A stretch of 64,000 bases of DNA from Paragordius varius. Lineage: Eukaryota; Nematomorpha. The position numbers and the translations under genes are program-made. Position 1 is the first letter of the stretch, and every line of letters begins with the position of its first letter. The stretch lies in assembly GCA_964247055.1 (NCBI GenBank), contig OZ176052.1, positions 12,958,001 to 13,022,000 on the forward strand. The letters run 5' to 3'. Below the pieces are notes generated by a model. That model made no database searches, was not told the DNA's origin, and saw only the letters and a list, made by a program, of their open reading frames with translations. Shown here piece by piece: positions 27,596 to 41,466 of the stretch.

Positions 27596-29840
27596 GTCGC
27601 ATCAATATTCAAGTTAAACTTTGTCCTTAAAAATCGAATATTGGTCACCGGTGAACAAAATTATTTTTTATACATTCTCTTAGTAAGACTACATCAAAAT
27701 ATAGAAATAGTTTGACAAACTCTTTCATATCCGATTTTTACAACGATACTTCAAAAATTATGGTATTAAACCAGTCGCATCAATACTCAAGTTAAACTTT
27801 GTCTTTAAACATCGGATATTTGTCACCGGTGAACAAAATTATTTTTTATACATTCTCTTAGTAGGACTACATCAAAATATAGAGATAGTTTGGCAAACTG
27901 TTTCATATCCGATTTTTACAACGATACTTTAAAAATTAATGTATAAAACTAGTCGCATCAATACTCAAGTTAAACTTTGTCCTTAAAAATCGGATATTGG
28001 TCACCGGTGAAGAAATTAATTTTTTTTTATACATTCTCTTAGTAAGACTACATCAAAATATAGAAATAGTTTGACAAATTCTTTCATATCCGATTTTTAA
28101 AACGATACTTTAAAAATTAATGTATTAAACTAGTCGCATCAATACCTAAGTTAAACTTTGTCCTTAAAAATCGGATATTGGTCACCGGTGAACAAAATAA
28201 TTTTTTATACATTCTCTTAGTAAGACTACATCAAAATATAGAAATAGTTTGACAAACTCTTTCATATCCGATTTTTACAACGATACTTTAAAAATTAATG
28301 TATTAAACTAGTCGCATCAATACTCAAGTTAAACTTTGTCCTTAAAAATCGAATATTGGTCACCGGTGAACAAAATTATTTTTTATACATTCTCTTAGTA
28401 GGACGACATCAAAATATAGAGATAGTTTGGCAAACTGTTTCATATCCGATTTTTACAACGATACTTTAAAAATTAATGTATAAAACTAGGCGTATCTATA
28501 AATCGCATCAATACTCAAGTTAAACTTTGTCCTTAAAAATCGGATATTGGTCACCGGTGAACAAAATTAATTTTTATACATTCTCTTAGTAGGACTACAT
28601 CAAAATATAGAGATAGTTTGGCAAACTGTTGCATATCCGATTTTTACAACGATACTTTAAAAATTAATGTATAAAACTAGTCGCATCAATACTCAAGTTA
28701 AACTTTGTCCTTAAAAATCGAATATTAATCACCGGTGAACAAAATTATTTTTTATACATTCTCTTAGTAAGACTACATCAAAATATAGATATAGTTTGAC
28801 AAACTCTTTCATATACGATTTTTAAAACGATACTTTAAAAATTAATGTATAAAACTAGGCGTATCAATAAATCGCATCAATACTCAAGTTAAACTTTGTC
28901 CTTAAAAATCGGATATTGGTCACCGGTGAACAAATTTAATTTTTATACATTCTCTTAGTAGGACTACATCAAAATATAGAGATAGTTTAGCAAACTGTTT
29001 CATATCCGATTTTTACAACGATACTTTAAAAATTAATGTATAAAACTAGTCGCATCAATACTCAAGTTAAACTTTGTCCTTAAAAATCGAATATTGGTCA
29101 CCGGTGAACAAAATTATTTTTTATACATTCTCTTAGTAAGACTACATCAAAATATAGAAATAGTTTGAAAAACTCTTTCATATCCGATTTTTACAACGAT
29201 ACTTCAAAAATTATGGTATTAAACCAGTCGCATCAATACTCAAGTTAAACTTTGTCTTTAAACATCGGATATTTGTCACCGGTGAACAAAATTATTTTTT
29301 ATACATTCTCTTAGTAAGACTACATCAAAATATAGAAATAGTTTGACAAACTCTTTCATATCCGATTTTTACAACGATACTTTAAAAATTAATGTATTAA
29401 ACTAGTCGCATCAATACTCAAGTTAAACTTTGTCCTTAAATATCGGATATTGGTCACCGGTGAAGAAATTAATTTTTTTTTATACATTCTCTTAGTAAGA
29501 CTACATCAAAATATAGAAATAGTTTGACAAATTCTTTCATATCCGATTTTTAAAACGATACTTTAAAAATTAATGTATTAAACTAGTCGCATCAATACCT
29601 AAGTTAAACTTTGTCCTTAAAAATCGGATATTGGTCACCGGTGAACAAAATAATTTTTTATACATTCTCTTAGTAAGACTACATCAAAATATAGAAATAG
29701 TTTGACAAACTCTTTCATATCCGATTTTTACAACGATACTTTAAAAATTAATGTATTAAACTAGTCGCATCAATACTCAAGTTAAACTTTGTCCTTAAAA
29801 ATCGGATATTGGTCACCGGTGAACAAAATTATTTTTTATA
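27596..29840. repeat. Duplicate of 22,530-24,768 (offset 5066-5071 bp)
   Basis: CGTATCTATAAATCGC (tract at 23,431/28,497), GGTGAAGAAATT (22,943/28,009 and 24,391/29,462), TCTTTAAACATCGG and GTCCTTAAATATCGG all match. The offset changes from 5066 to 5071 exactly at the 5-bp deletion near 23,930, which shows this block was copied before that deletion arose or from an allele lacking it. The match ends where one copy has TTATATATTCTC and the other TTATACATTCTC. Confidence 0.85.
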
Positions 29841-30328
29841 CATTCTCTTAGTTGGACTACATCAAAATATAGAGATAGTTTGGCAAACTGTTTCATATCC
29901 GATTTTTACAACGATACTTTAAAAATTAATGTATAAAACTAGGTGTATCAATAAATGGAATCAATACTCAAGTTAAACTTTGTCCTTAAAAATCGGATAT
30001 TGGTCACCGGTGAACAAAATTAATTTTTATACATTCTCTTAGTAGGACTACATTAAAATAAAGAGATAGTTTGGCAAACTGTTTCATATCCGATTTTTAC
30101 AACGATACTTTAAAAATTAATGTATAAAACTAGTCGCATCAATACTCAAGTTAAACTTTGTCCTTAAAAATCGAATATTGGTCACCGGTGAACAAAATTA
30201 TTTTTTAAATATTCTCTTAGTAAGACTACATCAAAATATAGAAATAGTTTGACAAACTCTTTCATATACGATTTTTAAAACGATACTTTAAAAATTAATG
30301 TATTAAACTAGTCGCATCAATATTCAAG

Positions 30329-32298
30329 TTAAACTTTGTCCTTAAAAATCGGATATTGGTCACCGGTGAACAAAATAATTTTTTATACATTCTCTTAGTA
30401 AGACTACATCAAAATATAGAAATAGTTTGACAAACTCTTTCATATCCGATTTTTACAACGATACTTTAAAAATTAATGTATTAAACTAGTCGCATCAATA
30501 CTCTAGTTAAACTTTGTCCTTAAAAATCGAATATTGGTCACCGGTGAACAAAATTATTTTTTATACATACTCTTAGTAAGACTATATCAAAATATAGAGA
30601 TAAAACGACAAACTCTTTCATATCCGATTTTTACAACGATACTTTAAAAATTAATGTATAAAACTAGGCGTATCAATAAATCGCATCAATACTCAAGTTA
30701 AACTTTGTCCTTAAAAATCGGATATTGGTCACCGGTGAACAAAATTAATTTTTATACATTCTCTTAGTAGGACTACATCAAAATATAGAGATAGTTTGGC
30801 AAACTGTTTCATATCCGATTTTTACAACGATACTTTAAAAATTAATGTATAAAACTAGTCGCATCAATACTCAAGTTAAACTTTGTCCTTAAAAATCGAA
30901 TATTGGTCACCGGTGAACAAAATTATTTTTTATACATTCTCTTAGTAAGACTACATCAAAATATAGAAATAGTTTAACAAACTCTTTCATATCCGATTTT
31001 TAAAACGATACTTTAAAAATTAATGTATTAAACTAGTTGCATCAATACCTAAGTTAAACTTTGTCCTTAAAAATCGGATATTGGTCACCGGTGAACAAAA
31101 TTAATTTTTATACATTCTCTTAGTAGGACTACATTAAAATATAGAGATAGTTTGGCAAACTGTTTCATATCCGATTTTTACAACGATACTTTAAAAATTA
31201 ATGTATAAAACTAGGTGTATCAATAAATCGCATCAATACTCAAGTTAAACTTTGTCCTTAAAAATCGGATATTGGTCACCGGTGAACAAAATTAATTTTT
31301 ATACATTCTCTTAAGGACTACATCAAAATATAGAGATAGTTTGGCAAACTGTTTCATATTCGATTTTTACAACGATACTTCAAAAATTATGGTATTAAAC
31401 CAGTCGCATCAATACTCAAGTTAAACTTTGTCCTTAAAAATCGGATATTGGTCACCGGTGAACAAAATAATTTTTTATACATTCTCTTAGTAAGACTACA
31501 TCAAAATATAGAAATAGTTTGACAAACTCTTTCATATCCGATTTTTACAACGATACTTTAAAAATTAATGTATTAAACTAGTCGCATCAATACTCTAGTT
31601 AAACTTTGTCCTTAAAAATCGAATATTGGTCACCGGTGAACAAAATTATTTTTTATACATACTCTTAGTAAGACTACATCAAAATATAGAGATAAAACGA
31701 CAAACTCTTTCATATCCGATTTTTACAACGATACTTTAAAAATTAATGTATAAAACTAGGCGTATCAATAAATCGCATCAATACTCAAGTTAAACTTTGT
31801 CCTTAAAAATCGGATATTGGTCACCGGTGAACAAAATTAATTTTTATACATTCTCTTAGTAGGACTACATCAAAATATAGAGATAGTTTGGCAAACTGTT
31901 TCATATCCGATTTTTACAACGATACTTTAAAAATTAATGTATAAAACTAGTCGCATCAATACTCAAGTTAAACTTTGTCCTTAAAAATCGAATATTGGTC
32001 ACCGGTGAACAAAATTATTTTTTATACATTCTCTTAGTAAGACTACATCAAAATATAGAAATAGTTTAACAAACTCTTTCATATCCGATTTTTAAAACGA
32101 TACTTTAAAAATTAATGTATTAAACTAGTTGCATCAATACCTAAGTTAAACTTTGTCCTTAAAAATCGGATATTGGTCACCGGTGAACAAAATTAATTTT
32201 TATACATTCTCTTAGTAGGACTACATTAAAATATAGAGATAGTTTGGCAAACTGTTTCATATCCGATTTTTACAACGATACTTTAAAAATTAATGTAT
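30329..32298. repeat. Tandem duplication, period 1092 bp (6 monomers)
   Basis: 30,329-31,206 repeats at 31,421-32,298. Markers are GAGATAAAACGACAAAC (TAAAACG at 30,601/31,693), TATACATACTCTTAG, AACTAGTTGCATC and AGTTTAACAAAC. GACTATATC in copy 1 versus GACTACATC in copy 2 is one of few differences. Confidence 0.82.
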
Positions 32299-35200
32299 TA
32301 AACTAGTCGCATCAATACTCAAGTTAAACTTTGTCCTTAAAAATCGGATATTGGTCACCGGTGAACAAAATAATTTTTTATACATTCTCTTAGTAAGACT
32401 ACATCAAAATATAGAAATAGTTTGACAAACTCTTTCATATCCGATTTTTACAACGATACTTTAAAAATTATGGTATTAAAGCAGTCGCATCAATACCTAA
32501 GTTAAACTTTGTCCTTAAAAATCGGATATTGGTCACCGGTGAACAAAATTAATTTTTATACATTCTCTTAGTAGGACTACATCAAAATATAGAGATAGTT
32601 TGGCAAACTGTTTCATATCCGATTTTTACAACGATACTTTAAAAATTAATGTATAAAACTAGTCGCATCAATACTCAAGTTAAACTTTGTCCTTAAAAAT
32701 CGAATATTGGTCACCGGTGAACAAAATTATTTTTTATACATTCTCTTAGTAAGACTACATCAAAATATAGAAATAGTTTGACAAACTCTTTCATATCCGA
32801 TTTTTACAACGATACTTTAAAAATTAATGTATTAAACTAGTCGCATCAATACTCAAGTTAAACTTTGTCCTTAAAAATCGGATATTGGTCACCGGTGAAC
32901 AAAATTATTTTTTATACATTCTCTTAGTAGGACTACATCAAAATATAGAGATAGTTTGGCAAACTGTTTCATATCCGATTTTTACAACGATACTTTAAAA
33001 ACTAATGTATAAAACTAGGCGTATCAATAAATCGCATCAATACTCAAGTTAAACTTTGTCCTTAAAAATCGGATATTGGTCACCGGTGAACAAAATTAAT
33101 TTTTATACATTCTCTTAGTAAGACTACATCAAAATATAGAGATAGTTTGGCAAACTGTTTCATATCCGATTTTTACAACGATACTTTAAAAATTAATGTA
33201 TAAAACTAGACGCATCAATACTCAAGTTATACTTTGTCCTTAAAAATCGAATATTGGTCACCGGTGAACAAAATTATTTTTTATACATTCTCTTAGTAAG
33301 ACTACATCAAAATATAGAAATAGTTTGACAAACTCTTTCATATCCGATTTTTACAACGATACTTCAAAAATTATGGTAATAAACCAGTCGCATCAATACT
33401 CAAGTTAAACTTTGTCCTTAAAAATCGGATATTTGTCACCGGTGAACAAAATTAGTTTTTATACATTCTCTTAGTAAGACTACATCAAAAGATAGAAATA
33501 GTTTGACAAACTCTTTCATATCCGATTTTTACAACGATACTTTAAATATTAATGTATAAAACTAGGTGTATCAATAAATCGCATCAATACTCAAGTTAAA
33601 CTTTGTCCTTAAAAATCGGATATTGGTCACCGGTGAACAAAATTATTTTTTATACATTCTCTTAGTAAGACTACATCAAAAGATAGAAATAGTTTGACAA
33701 ACTCTTTCATATCCGATTTTTACAACGATACTTTAAAAATTAATGTATAAAACTAGTCGCATCAATACTCAAGTTAAACTTTGTCCTTAAAAATCGAATA
33801 TTGGTCACCGGTGAACAAAATTATTTTTTAAATATTCTCTTAGTAAGACTACATCAAAATATAGAAATAGTTTGACAAACTCTTTCATATCCGATTTTTA
33901 AAACGATACTTTAAAAATTAATGTATTAAACTAGTCGCATCAATACTCAAGTTAAACTTTGTCCTTAAAAATCGGATATTGGTCACCGGTGAACAAAATA
34001 ATTTTTTATACATTCTCTTAGTAAGACTACATCAAAATATAGAAATAGTTTGACAAACTCTTTCATATCCGATTTTTACAACGATACTTTAAAAATTAAT
34101 GTATTAAACTAGTCGCATCAATACTCTAGTTAAACTTTGTCCTTAAAAATCGAATATTGGTCACCGGTGAACAAAATTATTTTTTATACATACTCTTAGT
34201 AAGACTACATCAAAATATAGAGATAAAACGACAAACTCTTTCATATCCGATTTTTACAACGATACTTTAAAAACTAATGTATAAAACTAGGCGTATCAAT
34301 AAATCGCATCAATACTTAAGTTAAACTTTGTCCTTAAAAATCGGATATTAGTCACCGGTGAACAAAATTAATTTTTATACATTCTCTTAGTAAGACTACA
34401 TCAAAATATAGAGATAGTTTGGCAAACTGTTTCATATCCGATTTTTATAACGACACTTTTAAAATTAATGTATAAAACTAGACGCATCAATACTCAAGTT
34501 AAACTTTGTCCTTAAAAATCGGATATTGGTCACCGGTGAACAAAATTATTTTTTATACATTCTCTTAGTAGGACTACATCAAAATATAGAGATAGTTTGG
34601 CAAACTGTTTCATATCCGATTTTTACAACGATACTTTAAAAATTAATGTATAAAACTAGGTGTATCAATAAATCGCATCAATACTCAAGTTAAACTTTGT
34701 CCTTAAAAATCGGATATTGGTCACCGGTGAACAAAATTAATTTTTATACATTCTCTTAGTAGGACTACATTAAAATATAGAGATAGTTTGGCAAACTGTT
34801 TCATATCCGATTTTTACAACGATACTTTAAAAATTAATGTATTAAACTAGTCGCATCAATACTCAAGTTAAACTTTGTCCTTAAAAATCGGATATTGGTC
34901 ACCGGTGAACAAAATAATTTTTTATACATTCTCTTAGTAAGACTACATCAAAATATAGAAATAGTTTGACAAACTCTTTCATATCCGATTTTTACAACGA
35001 TACTTTGAAAATTATGGTATTAAAGCAGTCGCATCAATACCTAAGTTAAACTTTGTCCTTAAAAATCGGATATTGGTCACCGGTGAACAAAATTAATTTT
35101 TACACATTCTCTTAGTAGGACTACATCAAAATATAGAGATAGTTTGGCAAACTGTTTCATATCCGATTTTTACAACGATACTTTAAAAATTAATGTATAA

Positions 35201-36186
35201 AACTAGTCGCATCAATACTCAAGTTAAACTTTGTCCTTAAAAATCGAATATTGGTCACCGGTGAACAAAATTATTTTTTATACATTCTCTTAGTAAGACT
35301 ACATCAAAATATAGAAATAGTTTGACAAACTGTTTCATATCCGATTTTTAAAACGATACTTTAAAAATTAATGTATTAAACTAGTCGCATCAATACTCAA
35401 GTTAAACTTTGTCCTTAAAAATCGGATATTGGTCACCGGTGAACAAAATAATTTTTTATACATTCTCTTAGTAAGACTACATCAAAATATAGAGATAGTT
35501 TGGCAAACTGTTTCATATCCGATTTTTACAACGATACTTTAAAAATTAATGTATAAAACTAGTCGCATCAATGCTCAAGTTAAACTTTGTCCTTAGAAAT
35601 CGAATATTGGTCACCGGTGAACAAAATTATTTTTTATACATTCTCTTAGTAAGACTACATCAAAATATAGAAATAGTTTGACAAACTCTTTCATATCCGA
35701 TTTTTACAACGATACTTTAAAAATTAATGTATTAAACTAGTCGCATCAATACTCAAGTTAAACTTTGTCCTTAAAAATCGGATATTGGTCACCGGTGAAC
35801 AAAATTATTTTTTATACATTCTCTTAGTAGGACTACATCAAAATATAGAGATAGTTTGGCAAACTGTTTCATATCCGATTTTTACAACGATACTTTAAAA
35901 ACTAATGTATAAAACTAGGCGTATCAATAAATCGCATCAATACTCAAGTTAAACTTTGTCCTTAAAAATCGGATATTGGTCACCGGTGAACAAAATTAAT
36001 TTTTATACATTCTCTTAGTAAGACTACATCAAAATATAGAGATAGTTTGGCAAACTGTTTCATATCCGATTTTTACAACGATACTTTAAAAATTAATGTA
36101 TAAAACTAGACGCATCAATACTCAAGTTATACTTTGTCCTTAAAAATCGAATATTGGTCACCGGTGAACAAAATTATTTTTTATAC

Positions 36187-36937
36187 ATTCTCTTAGTAAG
36201 ACTACATCAAAATATAGAGATAGTTTGGCAAACTGTTTCATATCCGATTTTTATAACGACACTTTTAAAATTAATGTATAAAACTAGACGCATCAATACT
36301 CAAGTTAAACTTTGTCCTTAAAAATCGGATATTGGTCACCGGTGAACAAAATTATTTTTTATACATTCTCTTAGTAGGACTACATCAAAATATAGAGATA
36401 GTTTGGCAAACTGTTTCATATCCGATTTTTACAACGATACTTTAAAAATTAATGGATAAAACTAGGTGTATCAATAAATCGCATCAATACTCAAGTTAAA
36501 CTTTGTCCTTAAAAATCGGATATTGGTCACCGGTGAACAAAATCAATTTTTATACATTCTCTTAGTAAGACTACATCAAAATATAGAGATAGTTTGGCAA
36601 ACTGTTTCATATCCGATTTTTATAACGACACTTTTAAAATTAATGTATAAAACTAGACGCATCAATACTCAAGTTAAACTTTGTCCTTAAAAATCGGATA
36701 TTGGTCACCGGTGAACAAAATTATTTTTTATACATTCTCTTAGTAGGACTACATCAAAATATAGAGATAGTTTGGCAAACTGTTTCATATCCGATTTTTA
36801 CAACGATACTTTAAAAATTAATGTATAAAACTAGGTGTATCAATAAATCGCATCAATACTCAAGTTAAACTTTGTCCTTAAAAATCGGATATTGGTCACC
36901 GGTGAACAAAATTAATTTTTATACATTCTCTTAGTAG
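36187..36937. repeat. Dimer tandem duplication, period 369 bp
   Basis: 36,187-36,568 repeats at 36,556-36,937. TTTTTATAACGACACTTTTAA is shared (36,253/36,622) and also occurs once at 34,447, 1806 bp (10 monomers) upstream. 369 equals one 178-bp plus one 191-bp monomer. Differences include AATGGATAAAAC in copy 1. Confidence 0.82.
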
Positions 36938-39900
36938 GACTACATTAAAATATAGAGATAGTTTGGCAAACTGTTTCATATCCGATTTTTACAACGATAC
37001 TTTAAAAATTAATGTATTAAACTAGTCGCATCAATACTCAAGTTAAACTTTGTCCTTAAAAATCGGATATTGGTCACCGGTGAACAAAATAATTTTTTAT
37101 ACATTCTCTTAGTAAGACTACATCAAAATATAGAAATAGTTTGACAAACTCTTTCATATCCGATTTTTACAACGATACTTTAAAAATTATGGTATTAAAG
37201 CAGTCGCATCAATACCTAAGTTAAACTTTGTCCTTAAAAATCGGATATTGGTCACCGGTGAACAAAATTAATTTTTATACATTCTCTTAGTAGGACTACA
37301 TCAAAATATAGAGATAGTTTGGCAAACTGTTTCATATCCGATTTTTACAACGATACTTTAAAAATTAATGTATAAAACTAGTCGCATCAATACTCAAGTT
37401 AAACTTTGTCCTTAAAAATCGAATATTGGTCACCGGTGAACAAAATTATTTTTTATACATTCTCTTAGTAAGACTACATCAAAATATAGAAATAGTTTGA
37501 CAAACTCTTTCATATCCGATTTTTACAACGATACTTTAAAAATTAATGTATTAAACTAGTCGCATCAATACTCAAGTTAAACTTTGTCCTTAAAAATCGG
37601 ATATTGGTCACCGGTGAACAAAATTATTTTTTATACATTCTCTTAGTACGACTACATCAAAATATAGAGATAGTTTGGCAAACTGTTTAATATCCGATTT
37701 TTACAACGATACTTTAAAAACTAATGTATAAAACTAGGCGTATCAATAAATCGCATCAAAACTCAAGTTAAACTTTGTCCTTAAAAATCGGATATTGGTC
37801 ACCGGTGAACAAAATTAATTTTTATACATTCTCTTAGTAAGACTACATCAAAATATAGAGATAGTTTGGCAAACTGTTTCATATCCGATTTTTACAACGA
37901 TACTTTAAAAATTAATGTATAAAACTAGACGCATCAATACTCAAGTTATACTTTGTCCTTAAAAATTGAATATTGGTCACCGGTGAACAAAATTATTTTT
38001 TATACATTCTCTTAGTAAGACTACATCAAAATATAGAAATAGTTTGACAAACTCTTTCATATCCGATTTTTACAACGATACTTCAAAAATTATGGTATTA
38101 AACCAGTCGCATCAATACTCAAGTTAAACTTTGTCCTTAAAAATCGGATATTGGTCACCGGTGAACAAAATTATTTTTTATACATTCTCTTAGTAAGACT
38201 ACATCAAAAGATAGAAATAGTTTGACAAACTCTTTCATATCCGATTTTTACAACGATACTTTAAAAATTAATGTATAAAACTAGTCGCATCAATACTCAA
38301 GTTAAACTTTGTCCTTAAAAATCGAATATTGGTCACCGGTGAACAAAATTATTTTTTAAATATTCTCTTAGTAAGACTACATCAAAATATAGAAATAGTT
38401 TGACAAACTCTTTCATATCCGATTTTTAAAACGATACTTTAAAAATTAATGTATTAAACTAGTCGCATCAATACTCAAGTTAAACTTTGTCCTTAAAAAT
38501 CGGATATTGGTCACCGGTGAACAAAATAATTTTTTATACATTCTCTTAGTAAGACTACATCAAAATATAGAAATAGTTTGACAAACTCTTTCATATCCGA
38601 TTTTTACAACGATACTTTAAAAATTAATGTATTAAACTAGTCGCATCAATACTCTAGTTAAACTTTGTCCTTAAAAATCGAATATTGGTCACCGGTGAAC
38701 AAAATTATTTTTTATACATACTCTTAGTAAGACTACATCAAAATATAGAGATAAAACGACAAACTCTTTCATATCCGATTTTTACAACGATACTTTAAAA
38801 ATTAATGTATAAAACTAGGTGTATCAATAAATCGCATCAATACTCAAGTTAAACTTTGTCCTTAAAAATCGGATATTGGTCACCGGTGAACAAAATTAAT
38901 TTTTATACATTCTCTTAGTAGGACTACATTAAAATATAGAGATAGTTTGGCAAACTGTTTCATATCCGATTTTTACAACGATACTTTAAAAATTAATGTA
39001 TTAAACTAGTCGCATCAATACTCAAGTTAAACTTTGTCCTTAAAAATCGGATATTGGTCACCGGTGAACAAAATAATTTTTTATACATTCTCTTAGTAAG
39101 ACTACATCAAAATATAGAAATAGTTTGACAAACTCTTTCATATCCGATTTTTACAACGATACTTTAAAAATTATGGTATTAAAGCAGTCGCATCAATACC
39201 TAAGTTAAACTTTGTCCTTAAAAATCGGATATTGGTCACCGGTGAACAAAATTAATTTTTATACATTCTCTTAGTAGGACTACATCAAAATATAGAGATA
39301 GTTTGGCAAACTGTTTCATATCCGATTTTTACAACGATACTTTAAAAATTAATGTATAAAACTAGTCGCATCAATACTCAAGTTAAACTTTGTCCTTAAA
39401 AATCGAATATTGGTCACCGGTGAACAAAATTATTTTTTATACATTCTCTTAGTAAGACTACATCAAAATATAGAAATAGTTTGACAAACTCTTTCATATC
39501 CGATTTTTACAACGATACTTTAAAAATTAATGTATTAAACTAGTCGCATCAATACTCAAGTTAAACTTTGTCCTTAAAAATCGGATATTGGTCACCGGTG
39601 AACAAAATTATTTTTTATACATTCTCTTAGTACGACTACATCAAAATATAGAGATAGTTTGGCAAACTGTTTAATATCCGATTTTTACAACGATACTTTA
39701 AAAACTAATGTATAAAACTAGGCGTATCAATAAATCGCATCAAAACTCAAGTTAAACTTTGTCCTTAAAAATCGGATATTGGTCACCGGTGAACAAAATT
39801 AATTTTTATACATTCTCTTAGTAAGACTACATCAAAATATAGAGATAGTTTGGCAAACTGTTTCATATCCGATTTTTACAACGATACTTTAAAAATTAAT

Positions 39901-41466
39901 GTATAAAACTAGACGCATCAATACTCAAGTTATACTTTGTCCTTAAAAATTGAATATTGGTCACCGGTGAACAAAATTATTTTTTATACATTCTCTTAGT
40001 AAGACTACATCAAAATATAGAAATAGTTTGACAAACTCTTTCATATCCGATTTTTACAACGATACTTCAAAAATTATGGTATTAAACCAGTCGCATCAAT
40101 ACTCAAGTTAAACTTTGTCCTTAAAAATCGGATATTGGTCACCGGTGAACAAAATTATTTTTTATACATTCTCTTAGTAAGACTACATCAAAAGATAGAA
40201 ATAGTTTGACAAACTCTTTCATATCCGATTTTTACAACGATACTTTAAAAATTAATGTATAAAACTAGTCGCATCAATACTCAAGTTAAACTTTGTCCTT
40301 AAAAATCGAATATTGGTCACCGGTGAACAAAATTATTTTTTAAATATTCTCTTAGTAAGACTACATCAAAATATAGAAATAGTTTGACAAACTCTTTCAT
40401 ATCCGATTTTTAAAACGATACTTTAAAAATTAATGTATTAAACTAGTCGCATCAATACTCAAGTTAAACTTTGTCCTTAAAAATCGGATATTGGTCACCG
40501 GTGAACAAAATAATTTTTTATACATTCTCTTAGTAAGACTACATCAAAATATAGAAATAGTTTGACAAACTCTTTCATATCCGATTTTTACAACGATACT
40601 TTAAAAATTAATGTATTAAACTAGTCGCATCAATACTCTAGTTAAACTTTGTCCTTAAAAATCGAATATTGGTCACCGGTGAACAAAATTATTTTTTATA
40701 CATACTCTTAGTAAGACTACATCAAAATATAGAGATAAAACGACAAACTCTTTCATATCCGATTTTTACAACGATACTTTAAAAATTAATGTATAAAACT
40801 AGGTGTATCAATAAATCGCATCAGTTAAACTTTGTCCTTAAAAATCGGATATTGGTCACCGGTGAACAAAATTAATTTTTATACATTCTCTTAGTAGGAC
40901 TACATTAAAATATAGAGATAGTTTGGCAAACTGTTTCATATCCGATTTTTACAACGATACTTTAAAAATTAATGTATTAAACTAGTCGCATCAATACTCA
41001 AGTTAAACTTTGTCCTTAAAAATCGGATATTGGTCACCGGTGAACAAAATAATTTTTTATACATTCTCTTAGTAAGACTACATCAAAATATAGAAATAGT
41101 TTGACAAACTCTTTCATATCCGGTTTTTACAACGATACTTTGAAAATTATGGTATTAAAGCAGTCGCATCAATACCTAAGTTAAACTTTGTCCTTAAAAA
41201 TCGGATATTGGTCACCGGTGAACAAAATTAATTTTTATACATTCTCTTAGTAGGACTACATCAAAATATAGAGATAGTTTGGCAAACTGTTTCATATCCG
41301 ATTTTTACAACGATACTTTAAAAATTAATGTATAAAACTAGTCGCATCAATACTCAAGTTAAACTTTGTCCTTAAAAATCGAATATTGGTCACCGGTGAA
41401 CAAAATTATTTTTTATACATTCTCTTAGTAAGACTACATCAAAATATAGAAATAGTTTGACAAACT
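36783..41466. repeat. 11-monomer higher-order repeat, period 1984 bp, about 2.4 copies
   Basis: Copy 1 is 36,783-38,766, copy 2 is 38,767-40,750, and a partial copy 3 runs to about 41,466. Offset 1984 is held by AGGTGTATC (36,834/38,818), TTAAAGCAGTCGC (37,200/39,184), GTTTAATATCC, CATCAAAACTC, AAAAATTGAATATTGG, AAAAGATAG and GATAAAACGAC (38,752/40,736). I saw no difference between copies 1 and 2 at any marker. Copy 3 has an 8-bp deletion at about 40,823 (ATCGCATCAGTTAAAC), after which the offset is 1976 (AGCAGTCGC 39,184/41,160). Confidence 0.9.
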
